DNA of 39,554 bases. Origin: an uncultured Verrucomicrobiota bacterium (GTDB lineage: Bacteria > Verrucomicrobiota > Verrucomicrobiia > Limisphaerales > CAIQOK01). A program made the translations under genes and the position numbers. The stretch lies in the NCBI GenBank assembly GCA_903873415.1, contig CAIQOK010000133.1, positions 1 through 39,554 on the forward strand, written 5' to 3'. The notes below the pieces were generated by a model. It was not told where the DNA came from. It saw only the letters and a list, made by a program, of their open reading frames with translations, and searched no databases. Positions 1-7,814 of this stretch are shown piece by piece. Position 1 is the stretch's first letter. Each line of letters opens with the position of its first letter.

Positions 1-199
1 ATTCGAGGTCGTAGTAAAAGCCGTTCTCAACGGGAGGGCCGTAGGCGAACTGGGCATCGGGCCAGAGCCTCAGGATGGCGGTGGCCATGACATGGGCGCA
101 GGAGTGGCGGATGCGCTCCAGCTCGGTCATTTTGGCGCGGTCGTCCAAGGTTTTGCGTTCGGAATTGGCGTCGTCGGGTTGAGGATTGGCGTCGGACAT
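1..199 (-). CDS. thrS: Threonyl-tRNA synthetase, N-terminal part (cut by window edge)
   Basis: Reading leftwards from an ATG at 199, the 66 visible residues include [13 protein letters not shown] and then [16 protein letters not shown]. These match the start of the editing (second additional) domain of threonyl-tRNA synthetase, where RHS-AH is the zinc/editing histidine motif and GP-ENGFYYD is invariant. ThrRS charges tRNA-Thr in the cytoplasm and clears mis-charged Ser-tRNA. The ThrRS found in many bacteria begins with a TGS domain of about 60 residues; here only about 20 polar residues precede the editing domain, so this enzyme lacks TGS unless an upstream start is used. The remainder lies beyond position 1. 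It is divergent from the transferase-like gene at 552. Confidence 0.85.
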   Translation of the reverse strand, partial: MSDANPQPDDANSERKTLDDRAKMTELERIRHSCAHVMATAILRLWPDAQFAYGPPVENGFYYDLE

Positions 200-551
200 A
201 AAACAAATTCGATTCAGAAGGATTTGCTGTGGCAACAGGGGCTGAACGCGGCACTCGCCCGGGCCAAAGGGACACTCGCTTGCGGGCGGCGCAAGGGAAA
301 AGCCGTCGATGACACGCCGGACAGACATATTTCATGAAACTGAGTTTGCGGTGCTTTCACGGGCCCAGAATACGGGCACCGCCGCTAAAAGACAAAGCAG
401 ATTCAGGCAATGTGTCCCGAGCGAGTCCGCCTGCAGGGTTTGCCGTTCATTTTTTTCTTCGGGCATGAATCAAACAGGCGTATCATTCGCAATAGTCTGG
501 GCGGGTTGCCGGATTGATGATTTGCCGGCGCTCCTCCGCGATTGATTTGAC
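200..551. other. Divergent intergenic region between thrS and the Bpt-like gene
   Basis: This 352-base stretch must hold the promoters of both flanking genes. I see no convincing -35/-10 pair, T-box, hairpin terminator or small coding frame. The open frames across it are low-quality shadows of the thrS start. Confidence 0.4.
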
Positions 552-1355
552 ATGAAACTCCTTTTCTCCGAGCAGAAATCGGATTACGCCCACTATCAGT
601 TTCCCTACGCCATATGGGGGCTGCCGGAGGCGGGCGAGACGCCGGCCGGCCTGTTCAACGCCGGATTCCTGCCGTCGTCGCGTAATCTCGACCGCTTTTA
701 TCTCTGCCGCCAGGTGCGGGTGGATCTGGCCAGGTTCAAGCCCTCGTCCGAAAACCGCCGCATCCTGCGCAAGGGAGCCGGCATTGCGGTGAGTCTGGTG
801 CGACGGGACGAATTCGAATACACGCCCGAGCGGCGCCGGTTTTTCAAAACTTACGCCGACATTAAATTCGGCAAAGACGTGATGTCTTTTGAACGGCTCG
901 ATGCGCTGTTCGATTCCCCCATCATTTCGCATCTGCTCTTGTTTACGGACGCGAAGAGCGGCGCGGAAATGGGCGTGGCCACACTGTATTTGGAGGGCCT
1001 GGCCCTGGCCTTTTACTACTACGCGTTCTACGATCTGGCTTATCACGGCAGCAACCTGGGAATGTTCATGATGACCTCGGCGGCGGGATTCTTCGCCGGA
1101 CAAGGCTGCCGCCATCTCTATCTGGGAACCTGCTATTCGCCCGCCGCGCTCTACAAGACGCAATTCACCGGCGCGCAGTTTTTCAACGGGTTCAGATGGT
1201 CGGATGATTTGGGCGAGTTGAAATTCGTCCTTCAGCACGACCAGCAAAAACAGGAAAAACACCTCCTGGAGTCCGACGGATACCGGGCCGGGTTTTACGA
1301 CGACAGCCTGGAAAAAATAAGCGCCGCCAGCGCATTCCGGGTCAACCTTCCCTGA
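552..1355 (+). CDS. Bpt/ATE-like aminoacyl-tRNA-protein transferase family protein
   Basis: 267 residues. Residues 55-77 (VRVDLARFKPSSENRRILRK) resemble the segment of bacterial leucyl/arginyl-tRNA-protein transferases that reads CVPVRVDVA-F-PS-SQRR-L-RN. Residues 155-200 (YYYAFYDLAYHGSNLGMF, later HLYLGTCY and ALYKTQF) resemble the C-terminal GNAT-like half, where FYDP-----SLG and YLGY-I----M-YK occur. Family members transfer an amino acid from tRNA to protein N-termini for N-end-rule degradation. The N-terminal cysteine cluster typical of that family (CPYLPG, then C-AC) is missing here, so the acceptor or donor may differ. The ATG at 552 is the first start. It is convergent with the gene ending at 1381. 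The family match is from memory of motifs; the exact activity is unknown. Confidence 0.55.
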   Translation: MKLLFSEQKSDYAHYQFPYAIWGLPEAGETPAGLFNAGFLPSSRNLDRFYLCRQVRVDLARFKPSSENRRILRKGAGIAVSLVRRDEFEYTPERRRFFKTYADIKFGKDVMSFERLDALFDSPIISHLLLFTDAKSGAEMGVATLYLEGLALAFYYYAFYDLAYHGSNLGMFMMTSAAGFFAGQGCRHLYLGTCYSPAALYKTQFTGAQFFNGFRWSDDLGELKFVLQHDQQKQEKHLLESDGYRAGFYDDSLEKISAASAFRVNLP

Positions 1356-1380
1356 CACCGCCCCGCGCCCGCTCGACGGA

Positions 1381-1878
1381 TCACATCCCCATTCGGCTGA
1401 GTTCCCGCTCCAAAGCCTGCTGGAATTCCTGAACATCGGGGGCCGCCGGACGATAGCCGGGTTGCTGGGCCGAAAGCCCAAGCCTCCCCATCTGGTCAAG
1501 AGTCCAGTCCGCTGTCATGCCGTCACTGAATGTCACCTTGCCGCTGACCATCGCACCCGGCCGGGCTAGATGATCCACGCTCACCGAGACGCCGCCCGCG
1601 CCGGCAGCCGGCTCGCCGGTCGGAGGCGGCGGACTTGCGGGGACTGGGTTGGAACTGGCTGCGGCGGGCGCGGCGGGCGCGGTCAGAAGGGAGTTTTGCG
1701 GCTTGGGCGGTTCGATATCCTTCGGGGTCAGTTTCAAGTCATCCACCAGCAACCGGACCTCCATGTAAGTCATCCGCACCCCCAGATCGGCCACCAGCCG
1801 GTTTTGGATGTCCGATAATTTGAGTCCCTCCGCAATCCATGCGGAGACTTGTTTTCGCTGAGCTTCGTCCAAATTCAT
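1381..1878 (-). CDS. Conserved protein of unknown function
   Basis: 165 residues in three parts. An N-terminal helical segment (residues 1-55, with AWIAEGLKLSDIQNRL) looks like a small helix-turn-helix or helical bundle. A Pro/Ala-rich linker follows (about 56-95). A C-terminal part (about 96-165) carries SGKVTFSDGMTADWTLDQMG and ends in a charged helix (QEFQQALERELSRMGM). There is no signal peptide or membrane segment, so it should be cytoplasmic. I recognise the overall layout as one I associate with Verrucomicrobia but cannot give a function. It is monocistronic as far as can be seen, convergent with the transferase-like gene; its promoter would lie in 1879-2056. Confidence 0.7.
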   Translation of the reverse strand: MNLDEAQRKQVSAWIAEGLKLSDIQNRLVADLGVRMTYMEVRLLVDDLKLTPKDIEPPKPQNSLLTAPAAPAAASSNPVPASPPPPTGEPAAGAGGVSVSVDHLARPGAMVSGKVTFSDGMTADWTLDQMGRLGLSAQQPGYRPAAPDVQEFQQALERELSRMGM

Positions 1879-2056
1879 AATCGCAGTGTCAGATTTAACC
1901 AGGCAACTCTAGCGGAAGCAGGCGGCGGAGAAGAGGAAAAAATGGGGGGGGGACTTGAACGACCCAGCCCGACACCTGCCACCGCGCCGGGATTCGGCTC
2001 GGGGCAAGCCTGAATCGCGGATCGAGGAGTTCAGCTCAGACCCGGCAACACCCGTC

Positions 2057-2329
2057 TCAGGCGATCCGGAATTCGCTGGACCAATGGTCCGCAAGCAATG
2101 TCGCAAGCCTATCCATCTGCTCGGACCGGGGATAATCCGGGCTTGTTACCAGTGCCCGCGCCCGGGCCACCTCACCTACGCGCACAGAGTCAGGACTCCC
2201 GACCAACTGCCTGATGCGTGTGCTTTGGGCAAATCCGTCGCCTGCGGAGAGGGGGGATGCCCCGGTCCGCTTGCACTTGTTGGCCAGTGATTCCGCAGCC
2301 GTTGACGAATAATTGCGTTCGATTCTCAT
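2057..2329 (-). CDS. Small FlgM-like protein
   Basis: 90 residues from the ATG at 2329. The C-terminal half reads VRVGEVARARALVTSPDYP followed by a second amphipathic helix. This resembles the C-terminal two-helix region of FlgM-type anti-sigma-28 factors (R---V---R--I--G-Y-----IA--LL), and the basic start MRIERN also fits. FlgM binds and holds back FliA. No flagellar gene is present in the window, so the family assignment is tentative and the protein could be a cousin with another partner. Longer in-frame starts exist up to 2608, but the upstream extension looks non-coding. No clear Shine-Dalgarno sequence is seen. Confidence 0.45.
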   Translation of the reverse strand: MRIERNYSSTAAESLANKCKRTGASPLSAGDGFAQSTRIRQLVGSPDSVRVGEVARARALVTSPDYPRSEQMDRLATLLADHWSSEFRIA

Positions 2330-2979
2330 AAGTGAGTTGACGTTCTGACCCAAGTAATCGGAGCCATTGTCTTGAACTTGAACACTTTTTTCAAATTCCA
2401 TCCGAATCGAAACAGGCAGAGAGACGCCCGTACGGAATAACGCTTGGAACGCCCACGGTTTTACCGCTGACACAAAGCTCAATTCAATTTGAAAACCCAT
2501 TATAACAAGCATTTTGTGCGCATAAAACGCCTTCATTGACAGGCGGATTTTGGTTTTATCCCGGCCAGTCAAAGGCCCGGCGGACAACCCGCGCCCTTTG
2601 CCGCGCACCAGCCAGGGCAGTGGCTTAGTCCACCGGCAGCTGCGTCGATGGACTGGGATGGGCCATGCGTGCCAGAAGAACCAGTCAGGAATCGCCCACC
2701 CTAGTCGGCACCTTGTCCGACGGCCCCTAAGAACCCCTGCAGCCCGGAGCGCGACACGGCAGTCCTAGACCTGCCGCCAAACAGGGACAAACAGACGCTA
2801 CAGAACTTCCGGTCTCGTCTTCTTCTCCGGTCCTTCGCAATCCAAAACCTCAGCATGGCCAACCCTCACTCAGCCGCAAAGGTGGGCGGATCTACGCGCT
2901 TTTTGGAACAATCAAAGCGGGTTCCGCTTTGATTGCGATCACTGACCTTGACGACGCCCTGCCGCCCGTAGGTGATGAT
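2330..2979. other. Gene-free stretch between the FlgM-like and DUF4832 genes
   Basis: About 650 bases with no reading frame I would defend. The one clear structure is a perfect 12-bp hairpin at 2909-2935, listed separately. Confidence 0.4.
2909..2935. repeat. Perfect inverted repeat, 12-bp stem and 3-base loop
   Basis: CAATCAAAGCGG (2909-2920), loop GTT, then its exact complement CCGCTTTGATTG (2924-2935). It lies 45 bases past the stop of the DUF4832 gene and could end that transcript. However, neither strand shows the run of T expected after an intrinsic terminator, so it may be a processing or protein-binding site instead. Confidence 0.6.
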
Positions 2980-4443
2980 TTATCTGATGATTACCTGCCC
3001 GACTCTGTATCGCTTCTGGCCGTCGTCGCCGCGCAACGGCAACGCAATCGTCGGCGTTCCATCCAGTTTTCCAACCGACACAAATAAATCATACGCAGCC
3101 GGCTTCACCGGCGGCGCGTGGCCGCCATGCCGCATCGCAACCACAAACCGCGATTTCAATTCTTTCGCGGCTGCCTTACCCGGTTCGGCCACGCCCAGTT
3201 CCTTAATATCAAAAGCCTCGTCTGCCAGCACCGCCACGATGCCGCCCTTTGAATCCTTCAACGTCAGCGCCCAAAATCCGCTCCCATAACAAGGCGCAAC
3301 ACCTGTGTTGGCCCATGCGGTTTCCACGGTGAATGGTTCACTGAGTTTCACCTCGGCAGGCCACCGGATTTGCCTGAGTTGAATCCGATATCCGAGCCGA
3401 AGATTGATCCGCTCGATTGTCTCGCGGTTTTCGGCCAGCTCCTCCCGAGGCCACCAGTGGATGGACAGATAGCTGGCGTGATAATCCTCCACCGACTTCA
3501 ATAACAGGTCGCCCCTCCAGGCACCCCGCTCCTTGGAACTGCCGTAATGTTCGTGCTCCAAAATCACCGGCATGCGCGGCCAGAACTCCTGCGCCATCTC
3601 AGAGTGATACCACGAATCGGGCGGCGGCTGAACCAGAATGCTGTCGTCCCGCATCGTCACCCCCTTGGAAACCGCATAGTCCATCGCCGGGAAATGACGG
3701 CCGGGCTTGGTCGGGCCCGCAACATCGTCGCTGATGCACAGCTGCGTGGTCTTGAAATATTTCAGGTGCAGGTCAATGTGCTTCTTAACCACGGCAAGTG
3801 TTTGATCCTCGCTCAATCGGCTGCTGAAACCCGTGTGGCCTTCTCCCCACATGCCGAAGGATCCGACGTCAATGAACGCGACGTTTGGATTCCCCTCGTA
3901 GCGGCGGGCCATCGCGGCTAGAAAATGTTCGAGCTTCTCCAGAAAAACCGGGTCGACGTAGTCCGGATCCCAGAGCGCACCGTTCATTGCCGGACCTTTG
4001 CCGAAGTCGAAATTGACGCCCTTTGCGCCGGCGTCCCGCACCCATTTGGGCGTCGCGTAGCGCCACCAGCTTTCCGAGCAACTCACACGGATGGCAATCT
4101 TCTTGCCCTTGTCGATCCAGCGTTGGGCAGGAGTGTCGAAGAGCGACCAGTTGAACTCACCTTCTTTTGGTTCGAGGAACGACCACGGCACCCGTAAATA
4201 AATCACCGACAGTCCCGGCCAATCATCGACCGTGTCGGACGGTTCCAGTTGCGACCCGTAGTTTTCGATGAGGTTGGAGTAAAAATGCAACGTCCATCCC
4301 ATGCCGGGATTAACCAGTGCTTCGCCCGTGTCCTGGGGGCGGACCGTGACAAACTCATTGATCGCGCCGAACAGACCACAAGTGCAGGCCGTCAACGCGA
4401 TGGCAATCAAGCGCGCCCTGGCGAGGATCCTTTTGGGTGGCAT
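2980..4443 (-). CDS. DUF4832-family glycosidase-like probable lipoprotein
   Basis: 487 residues. The N-terminus is basic and hydrophobic and ends in LTAC at 17-20, a good lipobox, so it is probably a lipoprotein (otherwise secreted). The body has NPGMGWTLHFYSN (45-57), YLRVPWSFLEPKEGEFNWS (82-100), IDVGSFGMWGEGHTG (191-205) and MPVILEHEHYG (291-301). This is the pattern of DUF4832 proteins, which have a TIM barrel like beta-galactosidases, followed by a beta-sandwich (about 345-487). Glu201 and Glu296 or Glu298 are the natural candidates for the acid/base and nucleophile. The substrate cannot be told from sequence. It stands alone on the minus strand. Confidence 0.8.
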   Translation of the reverse strand: MPPKRILARARLIAIALTACTCGLFGAINEFVTVRPQDTGEALVNPGMGWTLHFYSNLIENYGSQLEPSDTVDDWPGLSVIYLRVPWSFLEPKEGEFNWSLFDTPAQRWIDKGKKIAIRVSCSESWWRYATPKWVRDAGAKGVNFDFGKGPAMNGALWDPDYVDPVFLEKLEHFLAAMARRYEGNPNVAFIDVGSFGMWGEGHTGFSSRLSEDQTLAVVKKHIDLHLKYFKTTQLCISDDVAGPTKPGRHFPAMDYAVSKGVTMRDDSILVQPPPDSWYHSEMAQEFWPRMPVILEHEHYGSSKERGAWRGDLLLKSVEDYHASYLSIHWWPREELAENRETIERINLRLGYRIQLRQIRWPAEVKLSEPFTVETAWANTGVAPCYGSGFWALTLKDSKGGIVAVLADEAFDIKELGVAEPGKAAAKELKSRFVVAMRHGGHAPPVKPAAYDLFVSVGKLDGTPTIALPLRGDDGQKRYRVGQVIIR

Positions 4444-4760
4444 AGAATAACGCAGTCAGGAGGTGGTGAAGGGTGTGAGTCTGGCGCAAGTGCGATTCCT
4501 GCGTGTCGCACCGTCGCGGCAATTTTTCCGCCTGCGCCACGATCTGTTTTTTGTTTTCCTTTCAATTTTGCTCCGGCTTTTAGATCACCCGCCCGCGAAG
4601 ACTCGGTCAAAGTTGGCTCCGGTTCCGCAGGACCTCTGCAGGGCCTTGGCCCGTTGCCCGGTCCCAGAAGGATCGTCACTCAACAACGCTACAAATGGGT
4701 TATGCGCCTGACTCGCGCCACGTTTGGTGGAAATTCGTTTCGATTCGGCTACGGGATCTT
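4444..4760. other. Intergenic region upstream of the DUF4832 gene
   Basis: 317 bases containing the promoter side of the DUF4832 gene and the downstream side of the VF530 gene. No convincing gene, promoter or terminator was found; open frames here have poor composition. Confidence 0.35.
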
Positions 4761-4991
4761 TCATTTTATCGGCATCTCGCCGATGAACCATTCTTCCACC
4801 CGCTTGCGCGCCCAAGTTGTTTTGCGCAGAAATGTAAGGCTGGACTTCACCGAGGGATTGAATTGAAAACAGCGAACCGGAATGCGCCGAGCCATTTCGC
4901 TCCAGCCGTGCTCTTGCACCAGATGATTGAGGATTTTCTCCAAGGTAATCCCGTGCAACGGATCACGTGGATGAGAGGCGGGGGAGGTCAT
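4761..4991 (-). CDS. VF530-family (DUF2132) small DNA-binding protein
   Basis: 76 residues. DPLHGITLEKILNHLVQEHG (10-29), then IPVRCFQFNPSVKSSLTFLR (37-56) and a TTWARKRVEEWF segment. This is the full signature of the VF530 family, whose members are about 70-80 residues and have been described as double-stranded DNA-binding proteins. The start at 4991 is chosen because family members begin a few residues before the (N/D)PLHG motif; an in-frame ATG at 5033 would add 14 unrelated residues. The start overlaps the TGA (4988-4990) of an upstream small frame in an ATGA arrangement, which suggests translational coupling. Confidence 0.85.
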   Translation of the reverse strand: MTSPASHPRDPLHGITLEKILNHLVQEHGWSEMARRIPVRCFQFNPSVKSSLTFLRKTTWARKRVEEWFIGEMPIK

Positions 4992-5245
4992 AAATTTAGG
5001 CGGCAAGGAGGTGGTGTGGTTGAGGATGCACACCGACGAGGGAGATGGTCTGGTGCAACTGCGCTTCCAGCATATTCCAACAGCGTAGCAATTCCTCTAC
5101 CCGGGCATCTAAGCCAGCGCGTCTGGCCGATCAACAAATCAAAATACTTGAAGAACGTGGCGCGTGTCACAATCGGTGGCAGGTCGATATGGTTTCTTGT
5201 TTTTGTCAAATGTTGAAAGTATCGCAAATCATCATTCCCGTCCAT
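4988..5245 (-). pseudogene. Small gene coupled to VF530, probably frameshifted
   Basis: An ATG at 5245 is preceded by AGGAGG with a 3-base gap, one of the strongest ribosome sites in the window. The first 40 residues (MDGNDDLRYFQHLTKTRNHI onward to FDLLIG) look protein-like. After about 5130 this frame turns into a Pro/Ser/Arg-rich tail, whereas another frame of the same strand (4996-5130) reads as a good helix (LDARVEELLRCWNMLEAQLH) and stops with TAA at 4996. The simplest reading is a one-base shift near 5130 in a gene of about 80 residues; an intact 85-residue protein in the first frame is the alternative. No family is recognised. Confidence 0.35.
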
Positions 5246-5718
5246 TCCCCTCCTGCAAAGCTTTGTTCATGAGTTTATAGGGTGGCGGGTTTCTACAAAC
5301 AACTCGGGCATTTGTCCCCCCCGCGTCCGGATGGCCCGCCAGCAACTGGGAATGATTTATGAAGCTGGCACGGATCCTATTTTTATCCAAAAGCACCCGT
5401 CTTGGGCAGGGTAAATTTAAAGATACAGAGGATATGAACCTTTTCCAAAACCATCGGGTTTACATGTGTCCCTGCGCCCGGGGCGGGCGCACTCCGGTAA
5501 AACCTTTCGTAGCTCCAAGGCCTCCTGCAATTCTTTTTTCATTTCTCTCGATTGCTCAGAAGTTTTCCGGGACAAGAAATTCGACGACCTTCAAGCCCCG
5601 GGTAAGGGCGGTGGCTGATGGCGTCCCAAAGGATTCAACAGCCTACCAGGCTTTGAGGTGTAAATCCTCCGTCGGCATTCTGTTTGAACCGCCAAAGGGA
5701 GGAATATCCGCTGAAAAG
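5246..5718. other. Gap between the small coupled gene and tmRNA
   Basis: 473 bases. On the minus strand around 5500-5590 there is a short helix-like reading (MKKELQEALELRK and some residues before it) that could be a scrap of a coding region, but it is only about 40 codons long and has no context. No terminator with a T run is visible after the tmRNA 3' end. Confidence 0.3.
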
Positions 5719-6071
5719 TGGTGGACGCGGCGGGAGTTGAACCCGCGTCCCTGACAAGCAAACCAGCTGCGACTACATGCTTAGTCTGGTGTAGATTTTC
5801 TGCTATGCGATGACGTCCAGACTCGAGTCGCACTGCCTAGTCCGCATGGAATTTCTCGGCTGACGACGCGCGGTCTCCGTCTTCAACCATGCCTGCTATG
5901 GCGTTCATCCAAAGTAGCAGGTGTCCCTTGGTGAACGTCGTGGCGCATTAGGCCGCGAGAGCTAGTTCTTGATTAGCACTTAATTTTTGACTCGATGATT
6001 AACGAGGCCAACGAATCATCCTCGGCATGCCGCCTCTGACGTGTCTATCAGGTCGAAACCAGTACGCGCCC
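5719..6071 (-). ncRNA. ssrA: Transfer-messenger RNA (tmRNA)
   Basis: Read on the minus strand, the 5' end GGGCGCGTACTGGTTTCGAC is the typical tmRNA start. The 3' end carries the near-invariant T arm GGGTTCAACTCCCGC, then CGCGTCC, A and an encoded CCA. GGGCGCG (6071-6065) pairs with CGCGTCC (5729-5723) over seven pairs with one G-U. The sequence GGCATGCCGAGG after the 5' domain also matches known tmRNAs. It is the standard one-piece form, 353 nt. tmRNA with SmpB rescues stalled ribosomes and adds a degradation tag. Confidence 0.95.
5948..5977 (-). other. tmRNA tag reading frame, peptide ANQELALAA
   Basis: Within tmRNA, the codons GCT AAT CAA GAA CTA GCT CTC GCG GCC followed by TAA encode ANQELALAA. 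The LALAA ending fits tags recognised by ClpXP-type proteases. The first codon is inferred from similarity to other tags: the resume codon cannot be fixed exactly by eye because the usual UAGUC-like signal is only weakly present just before it. Confidence 0.75.
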
Positions 6072-6346
6072 ATCAGCGAACCCGAATATCATCACCCGGG
6101 TCGGCGCCCGGGTCAAGAATTGTTCGGGGGATTGTTTTTTGGGAGGGGCACGCGCGAGACTCCGTAGTTTGGAGGTCCAGTCGAAACCTGCATGGCTCGC
6201 ACATGTTTCAACCCACCAAATCACACGGGAAATAAAAAGGGACAGGAACGACCCGGATCCCCGGGAAACCTCTGCGAATTGAACCCCGAAAAACCAGTGT
6301 GAACGAACCAGGCCTTGCCGAAAACCTTGGGGGGATCCAGGAAAAC

Positions 6347-7585
6347 TCAGCGTTTGCGTTTTTTGGCAAAGCCGAAATGATAGCCCCCATGCACCCGGGC
6401 ACCGGTCACGCGACGGTCAAACCCCTTGGGCTGCCCCGGCTTCTCCTCTTCAAACAGCGCGGTGTAGCGGTATTCAAAATTCTCCAGCTTCACACGGGCG
6501 ATTTTCTGGCTGATGAACCGTTCGATGGCAGCAACATGCTTGCAGTCCTCGGCCACCATTAGGGTGAACGCGTCGCCGGTGGCTTCGGCGCGCCCGGTGC
6601 GACCGATGCGGTGGATGTAATCCTCCGGATGCTGCGGAACATCGTAGTTGATGACATGGCTCACATCGGCGATGTCCAATCCGCGGGCGGCAATGTCCGT
6701 GGCAACCAGGACCTCGAAGCGGCCGTCGCGAAAGCCCTGCAGCGCCTGTTCGCGCTCGCGCTGGGTACGGTTGGAATGGAGCACGGCCACCGCATGGTTG
6801 TTGCGCTTAAGCAGCTGGGCCGCCCGGTCCGCTCCGTGTTTGGTGCGGCAGAAGATGATGACCGAATCGTAATTCACTCGGTCCAACAGCGCGAGAAGAA
6901 GATCGGTTTTTTGGGCGTCGGCCACCGGGTAGATGACATGCTTGACGGTTTCGGCCGGGGAGCGCCGCGCGCCGATCTCCACCGTTTCGGGATTGTGCAT
7001 GGCCCATTTGATGAGCGTTTCAATCTGCGGAGGGACGGTGGCGGAGAAGAGCAGCGTTTGGCGGGAGCGCGGACACCGTTCCAGAATCCGGCGGACATCC
7101 GGCAGAAAGCCCATGTCCAGCATCCGGTCCGCTTCGTCAAGCACCAGGTGCTGGATATCGTTGAGCTGACAGTTGCCCTGCTCAATATGATCAAGTAAGC
7201 GGCCCGGCGTGGCGACGATGATGTCGACGCCGGTTTTGAGGGCGTCGTTTTGTTTGCCATAGCCCACGCCGCCAAAGAAAACCGCGACGGACAAGTTCGT
7301 GAAGCGGGCAAAGTCGCGGATCGCGGTTTCCACTTGGGCGGCGAGCTCGCGGGTCGGTTCAAGGATGAGGACGCGGGGACGTGCATCATGCTGGCCGAGT
7401 TTTGAAAGAATAGGGAGAGCGAACGCGGCGGTCTTTCCTGTGCCGGTTTGCGCGCTGCCAATCACATCTTTCCCTTCCAGGATCAGCGGAATGGCGCGGA
7501 GTTGAATCGGGGTGGGGTCGGTGTAGCCCATGGCCCGGACACCTTCCATCATGGGGGCTGACAAACCAAATTTCAAAAATGCCAT
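6347..7585 (-). CDS. DEAD-box ATP-dependent RNA helicase
   Basis: 412 residues, RhlE/DeaD-like core. Q motif with Gln28, motif I AQTGTGKT (45-52), Ia PTRELA (77-82), GG and TPGR (126-129), motif II DEAD (150-153), SAT, then in the second RecA domain TDIAARGLDIADVSHVINYD and HRIGRTGR. The C-terminal tail is short and basic, ending FAKKRKR, probably for RNA contact. It unwinds RNA duplexes in ribosome assembly or mRNA turnover. The ATG at 7585 is chosen because MAFLKFGLS is the usual start just before the Q motif; the frame remains open to 7807, but that extension overlaps the small cysteine-rich gene. It is probably last in an operon with the two genes upstream. Confidence 0.93.
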   Translation of the reverse strand: MAFLKFGLSAPMMEGVRAMGYTDPTPIQLRAIPLILEGKDVIGSAQTGTGKTAAFALPILSKLGQHDARPRVLILEPTRELAAQVETAIRDFARFTNLSVAVFFGGVGYGKQNDALKTGVDIIVATPGRLLDHIEQGNCQLNDIQHLVLDEADRMLDMGFLPDVRRILERCPRSRQTLLFSATVPPQIETLIKWAMHNPETVEIGARRSPAETVKHVIYPVADAQKTDLLLALLDRVNYDSVIIFCRTKHGADRAAQLLKRNNHAVAVLHSNRTQREREQALQGFRDGRFEVLVATDIAARGLDIADVSHVINYDVPQHPEDYIHRIGRTGRAEATGDAFTLMVAEDCKHVAAIERFISQKIARVKLENFEYRYTALFEEEKPGQPKGFDRRVTGARVHGGYHFGFAKKRKR

Positions 7586-7628
7586 TGACAGAGTGTGAGG
7601 TAGTAAGGGGGAAATGTCATGCGGGAAG

Positions 7629-7814
7629 TTACAGTCCGCCCGTCGGCCCGGTTTCCCCATGGCCGAATCCGGGGCAGCAGGAACCGCTCGCCGCATAGCA
7701 GTCCGCGCAAAGCTTGATCCCGGCGAACGAAACGGCGCCGAATTGGCCGCACTCGTCGCAGGTGTCATCCCGCGCCGGATCAGGCCGGCAGGAAGGTGGA
7801 ATTCCATCGGTCAT
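7629..7814 (-). CDS. Small cysteine-rich (zinc-ribbon-like) protein
   Basis: 61 residues. The middle reads CDECGQFGAVSFAGIKLCAD then CYAASGSCCPGFG: two C-x2-C type pairs plus a double Cys, typical of a small zinc-binding protein. Its start codon (7812-7814) overlaps the TGA of the LysE-family gene (7811-7813), so translation is probably coupled. I recall similar short proteins with a LC-DCY---GSCC core but no assigned function. It sits between an exporter gene and an RNA helicase gene. The helicase starts 43 bases after its stop. Confidence 0.7.
   Translation of the reverse strand: MTDGIPPSCRPDPARDDTCDECGQFGAVSFAGIKLCADCYAASGSCCPGFGHGETGPTGGL

Noticed and set aside
1938-2010. Possible tRNA on the minus strand (GGGGACTTGAACGACC resembles the reverse of a T arm)
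   Set aside because: The T stem does not pair, and no anticodon or D arm can be folded from the following bases.
5364-5380. CTGGCACGGATCCTATT as a sigma-54 promoter
   Set aside because: It has the -24 part, but no GC at the -12 position; spacing GG-N10-GC is not met and no gene starts downstream.
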